Assembly (NCBI GenBank): GCA_024343425.1
Contig: BRLC01000002.1
Location: 186,001-250,000 of the forward strand
Direction: 5' to 3'
DNA length: 64,000 nucleotides
From: Rhizobiaceae bacterium MnEN-MB40S
GTDB taxonomy: Bacteria > Pseudomonadota > Alphaproteobacteria > Rhizobiales > Rhizobiaceae
Each line of letters opens with the position of its first letter. The stretch's first letter is position 1. Below are positions 1 to 8,094 of the stretch, in pieces. The notes under the pieces were generated by a model, which was not told where the DNA came from, searched no databases, and worked only from the letters and a program-made list of their open reading frames with translations. The position numbers and the translations under genes are program-made.

Positions 1-653
1 CAGAGACGTTCACGGTCCTGGTTGATTTCGCTCGAGGTCTGCAGCGCTTCCGACGGCTGGCAAATGGACGGCTGCACGATCTTGACGCAGGCCTCGTGGT
101 TCCACCACTGCTTCATGTCCATGTCGACCGGCAGCGAGAAGCGGCGCGCCCGTTCCGCCATATAGGCGGCCGCGGGTTTGGTGATTGCATAGCCGATGGT
201 CGACATGGGCAGGATTCGCGCCACGCCGTAGTAATATCCGCATCCAAGAAACTCCCTGTCGAAGAGGTTCTTCGTCTTGTCGGAATAGAGTTTCAAAATG
301 TCCCAGTCCGGCGTGCGGCGAGTGATCTCCTGCAAGACGGCGGCGGCGTCTCTCTCGAAAGTCGCATCATCCTCGAAAACAAAAGCGGCAGGGTGGTCGC
401 CCTGCGCGATCTCCTTCCAGACCGCGATATGGGAGAGATAGCAGGCGATTTCGGCGCGCGTGAGCGGTTTCTTGATGATTGCGTGTTCGGGCTGGACCGG
501 GAGCTCATTCACCCGGGTGCGATCCAGCTCCGCGCCATCGATCGCCGAAAAGCGCCTGAATGGAAAACCGAGCCGCAGCATTTCCTGTTCGATCGCGTCC
601 CTGCGATCGACCGACCGGTCAAGATTGATGACGTGAATGGGCCAATTCAACAT
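1..653 (-). CDS. Glycosyltransferase family 25 (LPS/capsule type), 3' end outside the window
   Basis: Translating the complement from the ATG at 653-651 gives an open frame that runs off the left edge with no stop. The N-terminus reads MLNWPIHVINLDRSVDRR, the start of GT25 proteins, which transfer sugars such as galactose during lipopolysaccharide, capsule or glycoprotein glycan assembly. Near residue 100 is FVFEDDAT, matching the acidic EDDA-type metal/nucleotide-sugar motif, preceded by the usual ACYLSHIAVWKEI stretch. About 217 residues are visible, close to a full domain. It lies 185 bp downstream of the Mur-ligase-like gene on the same strand, so the two may be cotranscribed. Family call is confident; sugar and acceptor are unknown. 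Confidence 0.85.
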   Translation of the reverse strand, partial: MLNWPIHVINLDRSVDRRDAIEQEMLRLGFPFRRFSAIDGAELDRTRVNELPVQPEHAIIKKPLTRAEIACYLSHIAVWKEIAQGDHPAAFVFEDDATFERDAAAVLQEITRRTPDWDILKLYSDKTKNLFDREFLGCGYYYGVARILPMSTIGYAITKPAAAYMAERARRFSLPVDMDMKQWWNHEACVKIVQPSICQPSEALQTSSEINQDRERL

Positions 654-838
654 TTTATCGGGGTGTTTCGCCACTTTACAGACACTGCACAGGGTAAATC
701 GACAGGATTCTGATCCGACATTCGCTCGCCGCCATTAAGCCATTTAACAACACAACTTCCATTCACTTCATTTCATAATAACAACCAATTGAACGGAAGA
801 CGCAGTAGCCTGTCGTCGCCCATTCGCATATCGCCCGG

Positions 839-2179
839 TCACGCCGCGCTGCGTCGGTCTTCAGAACCTGAAGGCGCAGAGTGCTCAAGACCCCTGCCCA
901 ACATATACTCGCCACGCAGCTGATCGCAGTAATGACAGATAGTTTCCCGTCCGCAGTATTCGAGCCAGCATCTGATCGGCTCTTCCCGATCGTACCAAAG
1001 CCTTTCCAGATGGTCGGCCTTTGTCGATTTGACGTAGATGAGGTCGTTCGGCCGCCTTGTCTCCTCAATGAAGTGGTTCAGATTGAAGACATCATCAAAC
1101 ATGTGCAGCCGACCTTCGAATTCCGCGGTGATCTTGCGAACGTGTTTCGACTGCTTGCCGTAAAAGCAAACGATATCGGCCACTTCCAGCGCCTGTCGCG
1201 CGACCCTGCGGTATTTGCTGCTGGCGTCGCCACGATAGCCGGACAGCGTTCCGACAATCACAATCTTGCGCGGTGACCGGCTGTCGCGAACCACCTCCAT
1301 GCTGCTTTCGAAACTTGTCATGGCGTTCTTGAAGCAGTCGAGAACGAAATAGGATCCATCCGGAAGGTGGTGGATGCTGTCCCTGTATAGATACGGCTCG
1401 AAGCCTTCCAGCGTTTCGCAGATTTCGGCGAACGGCACACCCAGACTTCTGGTCGTCGCAATCGCCGCGGCAATACTTACGAGCCATCGGTTGCCGGCCA
1501 ATTGCGTCCTGATCTCGCGGGTTTCTTTTCCGTCAGTCACGGTCAGGCGCAGGGTGTCCGGCAGACCGTCCGACCAGTCCAGTATCCGGATATCGGCTTC
1601 TTCCGACTGTCCGTAGGTAACGACCCTGCAACGGCAGCGATCGCGGATGGCAAGCACGCGGGGATCGTCCGCATTCAGGACAGCCAGCCCCTTCTTCGGC
1701 AGTCTCGATGCGATCGACCCCTTTTCCACGGCGACGTCGTCGAGATCCTTGAAAGCCTTGATATGATCGCCGGTGACCGTCGTGACGACCGAAACCGTGG
1801 AGCGCATGAACTTGTCGCACTTGGCGAGCTGACCGGGATAGGATCCGCTGGCCTCCTGCACCCAGTACTTGCAGCGCCAGGGAAGGCGCGCCAGCCTCTG
1901 GGAAACCGGACGCGGCGCATTGGCGTCAACGCCGAGGTGGACCTTGCCACGTTTGGCGAGAATGGCGTTGATCATATTTGTCGCGGATGTCTTGCCGACC
2001 GTTCCGGTGATCGACACGACCTCTTCTGGCGCGCCGAAGCGACGGATCATGGAGCCGCGCCAGACATAGAAGTCGAACCGCCTCTCGCGCACGAAACTTC
2101 TTATGCGTCCGTTCTTGTCGCCTCGAATATTCAAGCGTAATGGCCCCCCACCTACGTTCACATATATACAAAAGGACAA
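839..2179 (-). CDS. Mur-ligase-family ATP-dependent amide ligase
   Basis: This 446-residue protein has a Mur ligase central domain: the P-loop reads SITGTVGKTSATNM (residues about 56-69), followed by a VTGDHIKAF segment and the KKGLAVLNADDPRV stretch typical of MurC/D/E/F and CapB-like enzymes that couple ATP hydrolysis to amide bond formation through an acyl phosphate. The canonical GK(T)T is present as GKTS. The C-terminal third is divergent and ends in a low-complexity tail, so it is not a housekeeping Mur enzyme. The start is uncertain: an internal TTG at about residue 16 follows a GGTGGGGGG purine run and could be the true start. It is followed on the same strand by a GT25 gene, which suggests a surface polymer or glycan modification role (inference). 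Confidence 0.75.
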   Translation of the reverse strand: MSFCIYVNVGGGPLRLNIRGDKNGRIRSFVRERRFDFYVWRGSMIRRFGAPEEVVSITGTVGKTSATNMINAILAKRGKVHLGVDANAPRPVSQRLARLPWRCKYWVQEASGSYPGQLAKCDKFMRSTVSVVTTVTGDHIKAFKDLDDVAVEKGSIASRLPKKGLAVLNADDPRVLAIRDRCRCRVVTYGQSEEADIRILDWSDGLPDTLRLTVTDGKETREIRTQLAGNRWLVSIAAAIATTRSLGVPFAEICETLEGFEPYLYRDSIHHLPDGSYFVLDCFKNAMTSFESSMEVVRDSRSPRKIVIVGTLSGYRGDASSKYRRVARQALEVADIVCFYGKQSKHVRKITAEFEGRLHMFDDVFNLNHFIEETRRPNDLIYVKSTKADHLERLWYDREEPIRCWLEYCGRETICHYCDQLRGEYMLGRGLEHSAPSGSEDRRSAA

Positions 2180-2440
2180 TCGAGTTGAAAGTAAGACGAA
2201 ACTATTCGGTAATTGTGGACTGCATCAAAAACTACAAATCAATAAGAATGATTATTTGGCATCGCTCGTTATTGAAACGGCGCGAGTTGTCCGCCTACAG
2301 ATGCGGAACTTCTTTGGTGTATTGGAAAATATAAATGATGCCGGCCTGCGGAAAAGGATCGGAACCTGACGTTCAATTGCGCGTTCGCTCGATTATCCGG
2401 CAAGTGTTTTCCAACTTCTATAAAAGGACAAGTATCTGAA
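2180..2440. other. Intergenic region, no gene seen
   Basis: This 261-bp AT-richer spacer separates the divergent Mur-ligase-like gene and tspO, so it should hold both promoters. No RNA gene or convincing protein frame is visible. Confidence 0.5.
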
Positions 2441-2905
2441 ATGGCGCTTATAATATTCCTGGTTCTCGTGGCGCTCGCTGCTTCCGGCGGCGTTTTCTTC
2501 CGACCCGGCAAGCACTATGAAGCGCTGAAAAAGCCAGGCTGGACCCCGCCCAACCGGGTATTTCCTGTTGCGTGGACTATTCTCTACATCATGATCGCGA
2601 TCGCCGGATGGCTGGTCTGGCGCGCAGAGGGCGCAGGCGCGGCGTTGTGGTTCTGGGTCATTCAACTTGTGTTGAACGGCGTCTGGTCTTGGTTCTTTTT
2701 CGGCCGCAAGGACATCCGTCTGGCGCTTTACGACATTCTTCTGTTGCTGGCGATGATCGTGGCCTTCATCATCGCGGCTGCGCCGGCGTCCACTTGGGCC
2801 GCCCTGCTCTTCCTGCCCTACCTCGCCTGGGTGGGTTTCGCGACCGCGCTGAACTGGCGGATTTTTCAAATGAATGGCCGTCGATCCCATGACTCACGAC
2901 GGTAA
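2441..2905 (+). CDS. tspO: TspO/MBR family tryptophan-rich membrane protein
   Basis: The 154-residue product has five hydrophobic segments and the TspO signatures KPGWTPPNRVFPVAWTILY near the N-terminus and FATALNWRIFQMN at the C-terminus. TspO/peripheral benzodiazepine receptor proteins sit in the outer or inner membrane and bind porphyrins and cholesterol-like ligands; in alphaproteobacteria they influence tetrapyrrole handling and stress responses. Length matches the family (about 155-160 aa). An AAAGGAC sequence lies upstream of the ATG. It appears monocistronic; the next gene starts about 90 bp downstream. Function in this organism is inferred only from family membership. Confidence 0.92.
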   Translation: MALIIFLVLVALAASGGVFFRPGKHYEALKKPGWTPPNRVFPVAWTILYIMIAIAGWLVWRAEGAGAALWFWVIQLVLNGVWSWFFFGRKDIRLALYDILLLLAMIVAFIIAAAPASTWAALLFLPYLAWVGFATALNWRIFQMNGRRSHDSRR

Positions 2906-2997
2906 GCGCCGCTGATCCGGCTGTAACGCCTGGTTGTGCGCGCAGCCCGATCGGGGTATTTCAACGGCGCGCCAATTTGAAACGCCGGAGAATCGCC

Positions 2998-3507
2998 ATG
3001 ACGCACGGACGCTCGAAATCCGCTTCGACACTGTTGATGACAATGACGATGTTGGCCGGGACGACCGTGGGAAGCCTCGCAGCCGGCATGGCCTGCGAAT
3101 CCTTCGAGGTGGTGAGCGACGGCAGCAAGCGGAATGTCGAGTTCGTTGACGTCAACAATGACGGACCGGGGGTCGGCGACTACCGCATCGGCGCACGGCA
3201 ATTGCTGAACGCCGACGGCGAACCCGTTGGCGAAACCCATTGGACGCTGCTTCTCATGAACGGCGTTCCCGGCGGCGCGCCACAGACCTCCATCCAGTGG
3301 ATCTTCCTTTTCGAAGACGGAGAGATTTACTCCAACGCCGTTGGCGGAGGAACGAAGACGGCGGGAGAAACCGGCCACCCGAGTCTCAGCAGCTTTCGCG
3401 GGCCGGTGAGTGGCGGGACCGGCGCGTTCAAAGGCGCGAGCGGAGTTCTCGACGGTGTGATCGAAGGTCAGACGATTACGTTCACGTTCGATCTCTCGTG
3501 TGATTAA
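2998..3507 (+). CDS. Secreted allene-oxide-cyclase-barrel-like protein
   Basis: The start was placed at the ATG at 2998, because CGGAG lies 7 bases upstream; a TTG at 2977 would add seven residues. The 169-residue product begins with a signal peptide (hydrophobic run then SLAAGMA) and continues as a beta-rich domain. The C-terminal part, with GGTGAFKGASGVLDG and a terminal TITFTFDLSCD, resembles the allene oxide cyclase/dirigent-like barrel found in small secreted bacterial proteins; in these the GG-TGxFxGAxG turn is conserved. A catalytic function is not implied. Two cysteines (mature N-terminus and the penultimate-but-one residue) could pair. It is convergent with the next gene and separated from it by a hairpin. 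Confidence 0.65.
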   Translation: MTHGRSKSASTLLMTMTMLAGTTVGSLAAGMACESFEVVSDGSKRNVEFVDVNNDGPGVGDYRIGARQLLNADGEPVGETHWTLLLMNGVPGGAPQTSIQWIFLFEDGEIYSNAVGGGTKTAGETGHPSLSSFRGPVSGGTGAFKGASGVLDGVIEGQTITFTFDLSCD

Positions 3508-3526
3508 GCCTGAGAGGTTTCAGGCT
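3507..3526. terminator. Hairpin between convergent genes
   Basis: AGCCTGA (3507-3513) and TCAGGCT (3520-3526) form a perfect 7-bp stem with a 6-nt loop. It lies immediately after the stop of the secreted protein gene and 5 bp before the stop of the opposite-strand gene. It has no strong T run, so it is a plausible weak bidirectional terminator. Confidence 0.5.
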
Positions 3527-3530
3527 CAAA

Positions 3531-4409
3531 CTACACCAAATCCGTTTCTGACTCGAAGAATCGATGCAGGGTCATGTTCCATTCTGCGAGTGCTTCGAAC
3601 GCCTTCTCGCGATCTTTCTCTTCCACGAGCCAGACGACACAGCTCTCGTGAATTTCCACGAAACTGCCGATCGGAACATTGTGGCCTTCAAAACCCAATA
3701 TTTTCCGCAAATATTTTAGCTGGTTCTCATTGAGAATATTGCATTGGTAGACGCTCCGAAAACGGCCTCTCAGCATCTCTCCGGCTGGAGCATGTAATCG
3801 CTTGAACCACTTGCATTCCAGCGTAACAGGCCAACCACCTTTGTATTGATTAGCCGTATTGTTGTCTTCGTAGATATTCGAATAACCCGACACATTTTTA
3901 AAATGGCGGCTTATGACCGACATCAGGGCGACTGTCGCATCCCGATAATCATCAAACGGCAAGTCTGGCAGCCAACAATCAACCGCGATCTCAAAACACT
4001 TCCTTTCGCCCAAGAACGGCGCATAGGTAAGTGCAAAGCCAATAACTGGAATGAATTTCTTTTTGCCTTCTTCATCGACAATTGCGTTCGGCGACATGGC
4101 AGCGACATAGGCATAGTGGATCCAGGTTTTCCTCGTATCGAAACCGCCATCAGGTCTGTTTCTATTCCCGATTTTGCGAAGGTCGACGGTTCTGGAGGCG
4201 GCAGTCTTTCGCTTCCAAACCCTCGGATCTCCCTTCCTGTAATCGTCTACTTCGACAATCTCGACAACCGTTCCCATAACCTCCAGGACAGCATCGGCGC
4301 ACTCCAGGAAGCTCTGCCAGTCAGGCACTGAGTCCGTGTAGAGAACGAGCTTGAAATATTTCTTCCGTGGAGCAGCCTTTGCGCACGGAGTTGCTTTCGA
4401 AGAATTCAT
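3531..4409 (-). CDS. Hypothetical protein, no recognised family
   Basis: The product is about 292 residues from the ATG at 4409, chosen because GAGGG lies 6 bases upstream; a TTG two codons earlier is less likely. No signal peptide or membrane segment is visible. It is rich in aromatic residues (for example NVSGYSNIYEDNN, GGWPVTLECKWFKRLH) and has a mixed alpha/beta look. The base composition is clearly more AT-rich than that of its neighbours, with codons such as AAA, TAT and ATT, which suggests recent acquisition. The overall style recalls large hypothetical or immunity-like cytosolic proteins, but I cannot assign a family. It stands alone between a secreted protein gene and the arsR operon. 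Confidence 0.6.
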   Translation of the reverse strand: MNSSKATPCAKAAPRKKYFKLVLYTDSVPDWQSFLECADAVLEVMGTVVEIVEVDDYRKGDPRVWKRKTAASRTVDLRKIGNRNRPDGGFDTRKTWIHYAYVAAMSPNAIVDEEGKKKFIPVIGFALTYAPFLGERKCFEIAVDCWLPDLPFDDYRDATVALMSVISRHFKNVSGYSNIYEDNNTANQYKGGWPVTLECKWFKRLHAPAGEMLRGRFRSVYQCNILNENQLKYLRKILGFEGHNVPIGSFVEIHESCVVWLVEEKDREKAFEALAEWNMTLHRFFESETDLV

Positions 4410-4470
4410 GGACAACCCTCATTCGTCATCACGCTAGAAAATATTAGGCCACACGCCAATGTAGATATTT

Positions 4471-4492
4471 TATTTCGATAACCTTCGAAATA
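4471..4492. promoter_or_regulatory. ArsR-type operator copy 1
   Basis: TATTTC-N10-GAAATA. Here the dyad is longer: TTATTTCGA (4470-4478) and TCGAAATAA (4485-4493) are perfect 9-bp arms. It lies 41 bp upstream of the arsR start, in promoter position. Confidence 0.75.
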
Positions 4493-4525
4493 ACGCTTGA
4501 CAGGCCATCCGTCCGATAGCATTTC

Positions 4526-4547
4526 TATTTCCATGAACATCGAAATA
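4526..4547. promoter_or_regulatory. ArsR-type operator copy 2, spanning the arsR start codon
   Basis: TATTTC-N10-GAAATA with the same spacing as copy 1; the outer bases C and G extend the arms to 7 bp. The arsR ATG at 4533 falls inside the spacer, so binding here would also interfere with transcription through the start. Confidence 0.6.
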
Positions 4548-4874
4548 GCATCACGCCAGCTCGAAGCGCTTGGCAATCCGTCGCGTCTTACGATCTACCG
4601 GACTTTGGTTCGGGCAGGTCATGCGGGGTTGGCCGTTGGACAGCTTCAGGAGCGCATGGACATGCCGGGCTCGACGCTGTCGCATCATCTCAAGCGGCTG
4701 ATCGACATGGGGCTTGTGCGGCAGGAACGCGCCGGCACAAGTCTGATCTGCCATGCCGAGTACACCGCGATGGATGCCCTGCTCGGCTTTCTGGTCAATG
4801 AATGCTGCGCCGATGAAGGCAACTGCCTTCCGCCCGCCGTCAAGATGGTTCGGCGGACGGAAGCGGCGACCTAA
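4533..4874 (+). CDS. arsR: ArsR-family metalloregulator with CC-N5-C arsenite-type site
   Basis: The 113-residue repressor has an ArsR winged helix (LEALGNPSRLTIYRTLV, then GSTLSHHLKRLIDMGLV as recognition helix). The metal site differs from the classical alpha-3 CVC type: there is a C-terminal NECCADEGNC with Cys91, Cys92 and Cys98, the CC-N5-C spacing known from the Acidithiobacillus ferrooxidans-type ArsR that binds As(III) through three thiolates. The start at 4533 is preferred; an upstream frame extension to 4497 would run through the operator. It is the first gene of an operon with a flavoprotein and an MFS exporter, and three TATTTC-N10-GAAATA sites flank and overlap it, which suggests autoregulation. 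Confidence 0.88.
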   Translation: MNIEIASRQLEALGNPSRLTIYRTLVRAGHAGLAVGQLQERMDMPGSTLSHHLKRLIDMGLVRQERAGTSLICHAEYTAMDALLGFLVNECCADEGNCLPPAVKMVRRTEAAT

Positions 4875-4885
4875 AATTTGATTTT

Positions 4886-4907
4886 TATTTCGAAATTTCC
4901 GGAAATA
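4886..4907. promoter_or_regulatory. ArsR-type operator copy 3
   Basis: TATTTC-N10-GAAATA again, between arsR and the flavoprotein gene, ending 4 bp before that gene's AAGGA ribosome-binding site. It may allow separate control of the downstream genes. Confidence 0.6.
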
Positions 4908-4921
4908 TGAAAGGATTAGAC

Positions 4922-6337
4922 ATGACCTCGACAAGCACTCTTCCGGTGGCGATCGTCGGCGCCGGCCCGGTGGGGCTCGCAGCCGCTGCGCATCTGGTTG
5001 CGCATGATATCGAGCCGCTTGTTTTCGAACGCGGCGCGCAGGCCGGCGCGACGATAGCCGAATGGGCGCATGTGCGCGTCTTCTCACCCTGGAAATACAA
5101 CGTCGACGCCGCCGCCCGCACGCTTCTCGAGGGCGAAGGCTGGCAACTGCCCGACCCGGACTACCTGCCGACCGGCGGCGAGATTATCCGTGATTATCTG
5201 GCGCCACTTGCCGGCCATCCCGCGATCGCGCCGCATCTGCGACTGAACGCGGAGGTGATCGCAATCAGCCGCGAGGACCATTCAAAACTCGATTCGGAGC
5301 GGCGCGACGAAGCCCCCTTCTCTATCGTGTGGCGTGACGCGGACGGCGTCCTGCGACGTGCACAGGCGCGCGCCGTTATCGATGCTTCGGGCACCTGGGT
5401 GAAACCAAATCCGATCGGCCGCGACGGACTGCCCGTTGAAGGCGAAACCGAGAATGGCGACCGCATCGTCTACGGCATACCCGACATTGCGGGCGACGCG
5501 CGTGGCGACCATGAAGGCCAGCACACGCTGGTGATTGGCGCCGGTCATTCGGCCATCAACGCGGCGCTCGATCTCATCGACCTGAAAGACAACGCACCGG
5601 AAACCCGCGTGACCTGGGCGACCCGCTCCGGCGGTATCGGACGGCTTCTTGGCGGCGGACTGAACGACGCGCTGCCCGGCCGGGGTCGTCTTGGCCTGCG
5701 CGCCGTCGAAGCCATCCGCTCCGGCGCTGTGACGCTGCGCTCTCCCTTCAGCGTGCGCCGGATAGAGGCGAAGGACGGCTCCCTGATGATCGACGGTCTG
5801 GAAGACGGCGGCAGCGTGCGCTTCGACGTTGATCGCATCATCGTGGCCACCGGCTTCCGCCCGGATCTGACGCCGCTCGCAGAGCTTCGCATATCGCTCG
5901 ATCCGGCAGTGGAGGCGCCTCCACAGCTTGCGCCGCTGATCGACCCGAACCAGCACTCCTGTGGAACCGTGCGGCCGCATGGCGTGGTTGAACTGGCGCA
6001 TCCGGAAAAGGATTTCTACATCGCCGGCGCAAAAAGCTATGGCCGCGCGCCGACCTTCCTGATGACGACCGGCTATGAGCAGGTCCGGTCGATCGTCTGC
6101 GAACTGGCGGGCGAGCACGACGCCGCGCGCGAGGTGCATCTCGAACTTCCCGAAACCGGCGTGTGCAACTCCAATCCCCTGCCCTTGGCCGACGGCGAAA
6201 CGGCCGGCTGTTGCGGCGGGGCGCCGAAACAGGATGAAACCGCTTGCTGCGTCGCCGACGAAGAGGCAAAAGCGGAAGGCCTGTCCGGTTGCGGATGCGG
6301 TTCCGCCAACTCCGTCAAGGAAGCCGCCCACTCATGA
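4922..6337 (+). CDS. Arsenic-operon FAD/NAD(P) flavoprotein with Cys-rich tail
   Basis: The start at 4922 has AAGGA 7 bases upstream. The 471-residue protein has an N-terminal FAD-binding Rossmann motif (VAIVGAGPVGLAAAAHLV) and a second NAD(P) motif (TLVIGAGHSAINAALDL), followed by an ATG-type motif (IIVATGFRPDL). This is the layout of flavin monooxygenase/thioredoxin-reductase-like oxidoreductases encoded in bacterial ars operons. The last 60 residues hold seven cysteines (GVC, GCCGG, ACC, GCGCG), a likely metalloid or metal-binding tail. The stop overlaps the next start (ATGA). Whether it oxidises or reduces an arsenical, or something else, is not shown by sequence. Confidence 0.8.
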   Translation: MTSTSTLPVAIVGAGPVGLAAAAHLVAHDIEPLVFERGAQAGATIAEWAHVRVFSPWKYNVDAAARTLLEGEGWQLPDPDYLPTGGEIIRDYLAPLAGHPAIAPHLRLNAEVIAISREDHSKLDSERRDEAPFSIVWRDADGVLRRAQARAVIDASGTWVKPNPIGRDGLPVEGETENGDRIVYGIPDIAGDARGDHEGQHTLVIGAGHSAINAALDLIDLKDNAPETRVTWATRSGGIGRLLGGGLNDALPGRGRLGLRAVEAIRSGAVTLRSPFSVRRIEAKDGSLMIDGLEDGGSVRFDVDRIIVATGFRPDLTPLAELRISLDPAVEAPPQLAPLIDPNQHSCGTVRPHGVVELAHPEKDFYIAGAKSYGRAPTFLMTTGYEQVRSIVCELAGEHDAAREVHLELPETGVCNSNPLPLADGETAGCCGGAPKQDETACCVADEEAKAEGLSGCGCGSANSVKEAAHS

Positions 6338-7536
6338 TCCTGTCCGAACGCCAACGGACGATATCCGCGCTCGGCATTGTCGAGATTTTCGCCTGGGGCA
6401 GCACCTTTTATCTGATGGCGGTTCTCGCCGGACCGATGAGCGCGGATTTCGGCTGGAGCCCCGGCGCGATCACGGCCGGCATATCGCTCGGACTGCTTGT
6501 TTCGGGCCTTGCGGCAAGCCGCGTCGGACTGATCATTCAGGCGCGCGGCGGCCGGCAGGTGCTGGTGGCCGGCATGGTGATGATTTCGGCGGGGCTGACA
6601 GTTCTCGGTCTGGCCGAGAGCTTTGCCGTCTATCTGTTCGCCTGGGCGCTGCTCGGCCTCGGCATGTCGGCGAGCCTCTACGACGCCGCCTTTTCGACGC
6701 TGGGGCGCCATTATGGAAGCGGCGCGCGTTCGGCGATCACCGTCCTGACCCTTTGGGGCGGCTTCGCGAGCACCGTGTGCTGGCCGATCTCCGCCTTTCT
6801 GGTGGAGGCCGTGGGCTGGCGCATGGCCTGTTTCGCCTATGCGCTTTTGCACCTGACCGTGACGCTGCCGCTGTGCTGGTTTGCCCTGCCGCGCGGCGTC
6901 AGCACCGCTACGGGTCACGAACATTCCGCGAGCGGCGGATCGCGCGACGTCAACGGCCGTTTCGACCTGAGATTCTGGTGCATTGCGCTGGCGGGGACAG
7001 TTCTTGCAGTGCTGTCCTCCATCTGGTCCATCCATCTCATCACGATTTTGACGGCGGAAGGCTACGCCCTGGCGGCGGCGGTCGGTCTCGGCACCTTGAT
7101 CGGACCCGCGCAGGTGGGCGCCCGTATCCTCGAAATGATGGGACGCGGACGCCATCACGCGATCTGGACGATGATCGCGTCGACAGCGCTCAGTCTTGTC
7201 GGCTTCATTGGCCTCTATTTCCAGCTGCCCGCCGCCGCCGCTCTCGTGGCCTACGGCGCCGGCAACGGACTGTGGTCGATCGCTCGCGGTTCGCTGCCGC
7301 TCGCCCTGTTCGGCCCGCACGATTATCCTCGCATCATGGGACGTCTGGCGACGCCCATGTTGATCGCCGCCGCAGCGGCGCCCATGCTCGGAGCATTTCT
7401 GATCGAAGGCTACGGCGCGCGCGGCACGCTTCTCGTGCTTGCGCTGGGCGCCACGATCCCCTGCCTGGCGGCGCTTGTTCTCTCTCTGGATCTCCTGAAG
7501 GAGCGCAAGGATCTCAGAAAGGCGGGCGCTGTTTAA
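6334..7536 (+). CDS. MFS transporter, probable arsenical exporter (ArsK-like)
   Basis: The 400-residue protein has about 12 hydrophobic segments and starts with MILSERQRTISALGIVEIFAWG; the ATG at 6334 overlaps the flavoprotein stop. Major facilitator proteins at this position in arsR-flavoprotein operons of rhizobia include ArsK, which exports As(III), Sb(III) and trivalent organoarsenicals. A short His-containing loop (GHEHSASGG) lies between the two halves. The assignment to export of a metalloid rests on the ArsR-controlled operon and its operators; the MFS family itself is clear. No pseudogene features are seen. Confidence 0.75.
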   Translation: MILSERQRTISALGIVEIFAWGSTFYLMAVLAGPMSADFGWSPGAITAGISLGLLVSGLAASRVGLIIQARGGRQVLVAGMVMISAGLTVLGLAESFAVYLFAWALLGLGMSASLYDAAFSTLGRHYGSGARSAITVLTLWGGFASTVCWPISAFLVEAVGWRMACFAYALLHLTVTLPLCWFALPRGVSTATGHEHSASGGSRDVNGRFDLRFWCIALAGTVLAVLSSIWSIHLITILTAEGYALAAAVGLGTLIGPAQVGARILEMMGRGRHHAIWTMIASTALSLVGFIGLYFQLPAAAALVAYGAGNGLWSIARGSLPLALFGPHDYPRIMGRLATPMLIAAAAAPMLGAFLIEGYGARGTLLVLALGATIPCLAALVLSLDLLKERKDLRKAGAV

Positions 7537-7540
7537 CCAG

Positions 7541-7825
7541 TCACTCATCCGGGGACGTTTCCGAATTGAAGACGACGATCCAGACATAGGCGGACGACCA
7601 CAACACCCCCGCAAGGGTCAGAGCGTAGAGCGCCATCTTGATGTCGTGCGACAGGTAGAGGTAGTTGGAAACCGCCCAGACGAATGCGAACGAAACCCCG
7701 GTGATCTCCGCAAGCAACAAGAGCGTGGCTGCGACCACGCCAATCATGCGGCTTGTGTCTAAGATACGGTTTTCGGCTGAACGCAAGGGAGGCAGACGCA
7801 ACAAACCCGCGAGACGGGAATGCAT
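7541..7825 (-). CDS. Small two-helix membrane protein, unknown
   Basis: From the ATG at 7825 (GGAG about 9 bases upstream) this encodes 94 residues; a later ATG at 7747 would give a 68-residue form. Two or three hydrophobic stretches are visible (IGVVAATLLLLAEITGVSFAFVW; MALYALTLAGVLWSSAYVWIVVF). It is convergent with the MFS gene, with only 4 bp between the stops. I do not recognise the family. The sequence looks like many small inner-membrane proteins of rhizobia. Confidence 0.5.
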   Translation of the reverse strand: MHSRLAGLLRLPPLRSAENRILDTSRMIGVVAATLLLLAEITGVSFAFVWAVSNYLYLSHDIKMALYALTLAGVLWSSAYVWIVVFNSETSPDE

Positions 7826-8094
7826 TGGACGAAACTCCGGACATGTGAGGCGTGATTGCCACAGCAAGGCCCGGAATCATCGCCTCGATTGCGGCCGATT
7901 GGTGGCCGAACCGGTCCGAGCCAGAAATTATGTTTCGCACAGATCCTGCGTTCAGCAATCGTTATCGGCTGTAACCCAATTTGCATCCGACTGCCGACGT
8001 GACAGGCGCTTTCCGCCACAGTTCCGCCATCGTGCGCTCCGGAAATCCTGCTGCTTCGGCGACGCGCCGAAGCATTCACCAACAGGAGACAAAC

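Noticed and set aside
6073-7614. Long open frames of about 500 codons on both strands over the MFS and flavoprotein genes
   Set aside because: Arg/Pro/His-rich translations with no domain; they are shadows of the real genes, which have clear motifs and coupled starts.
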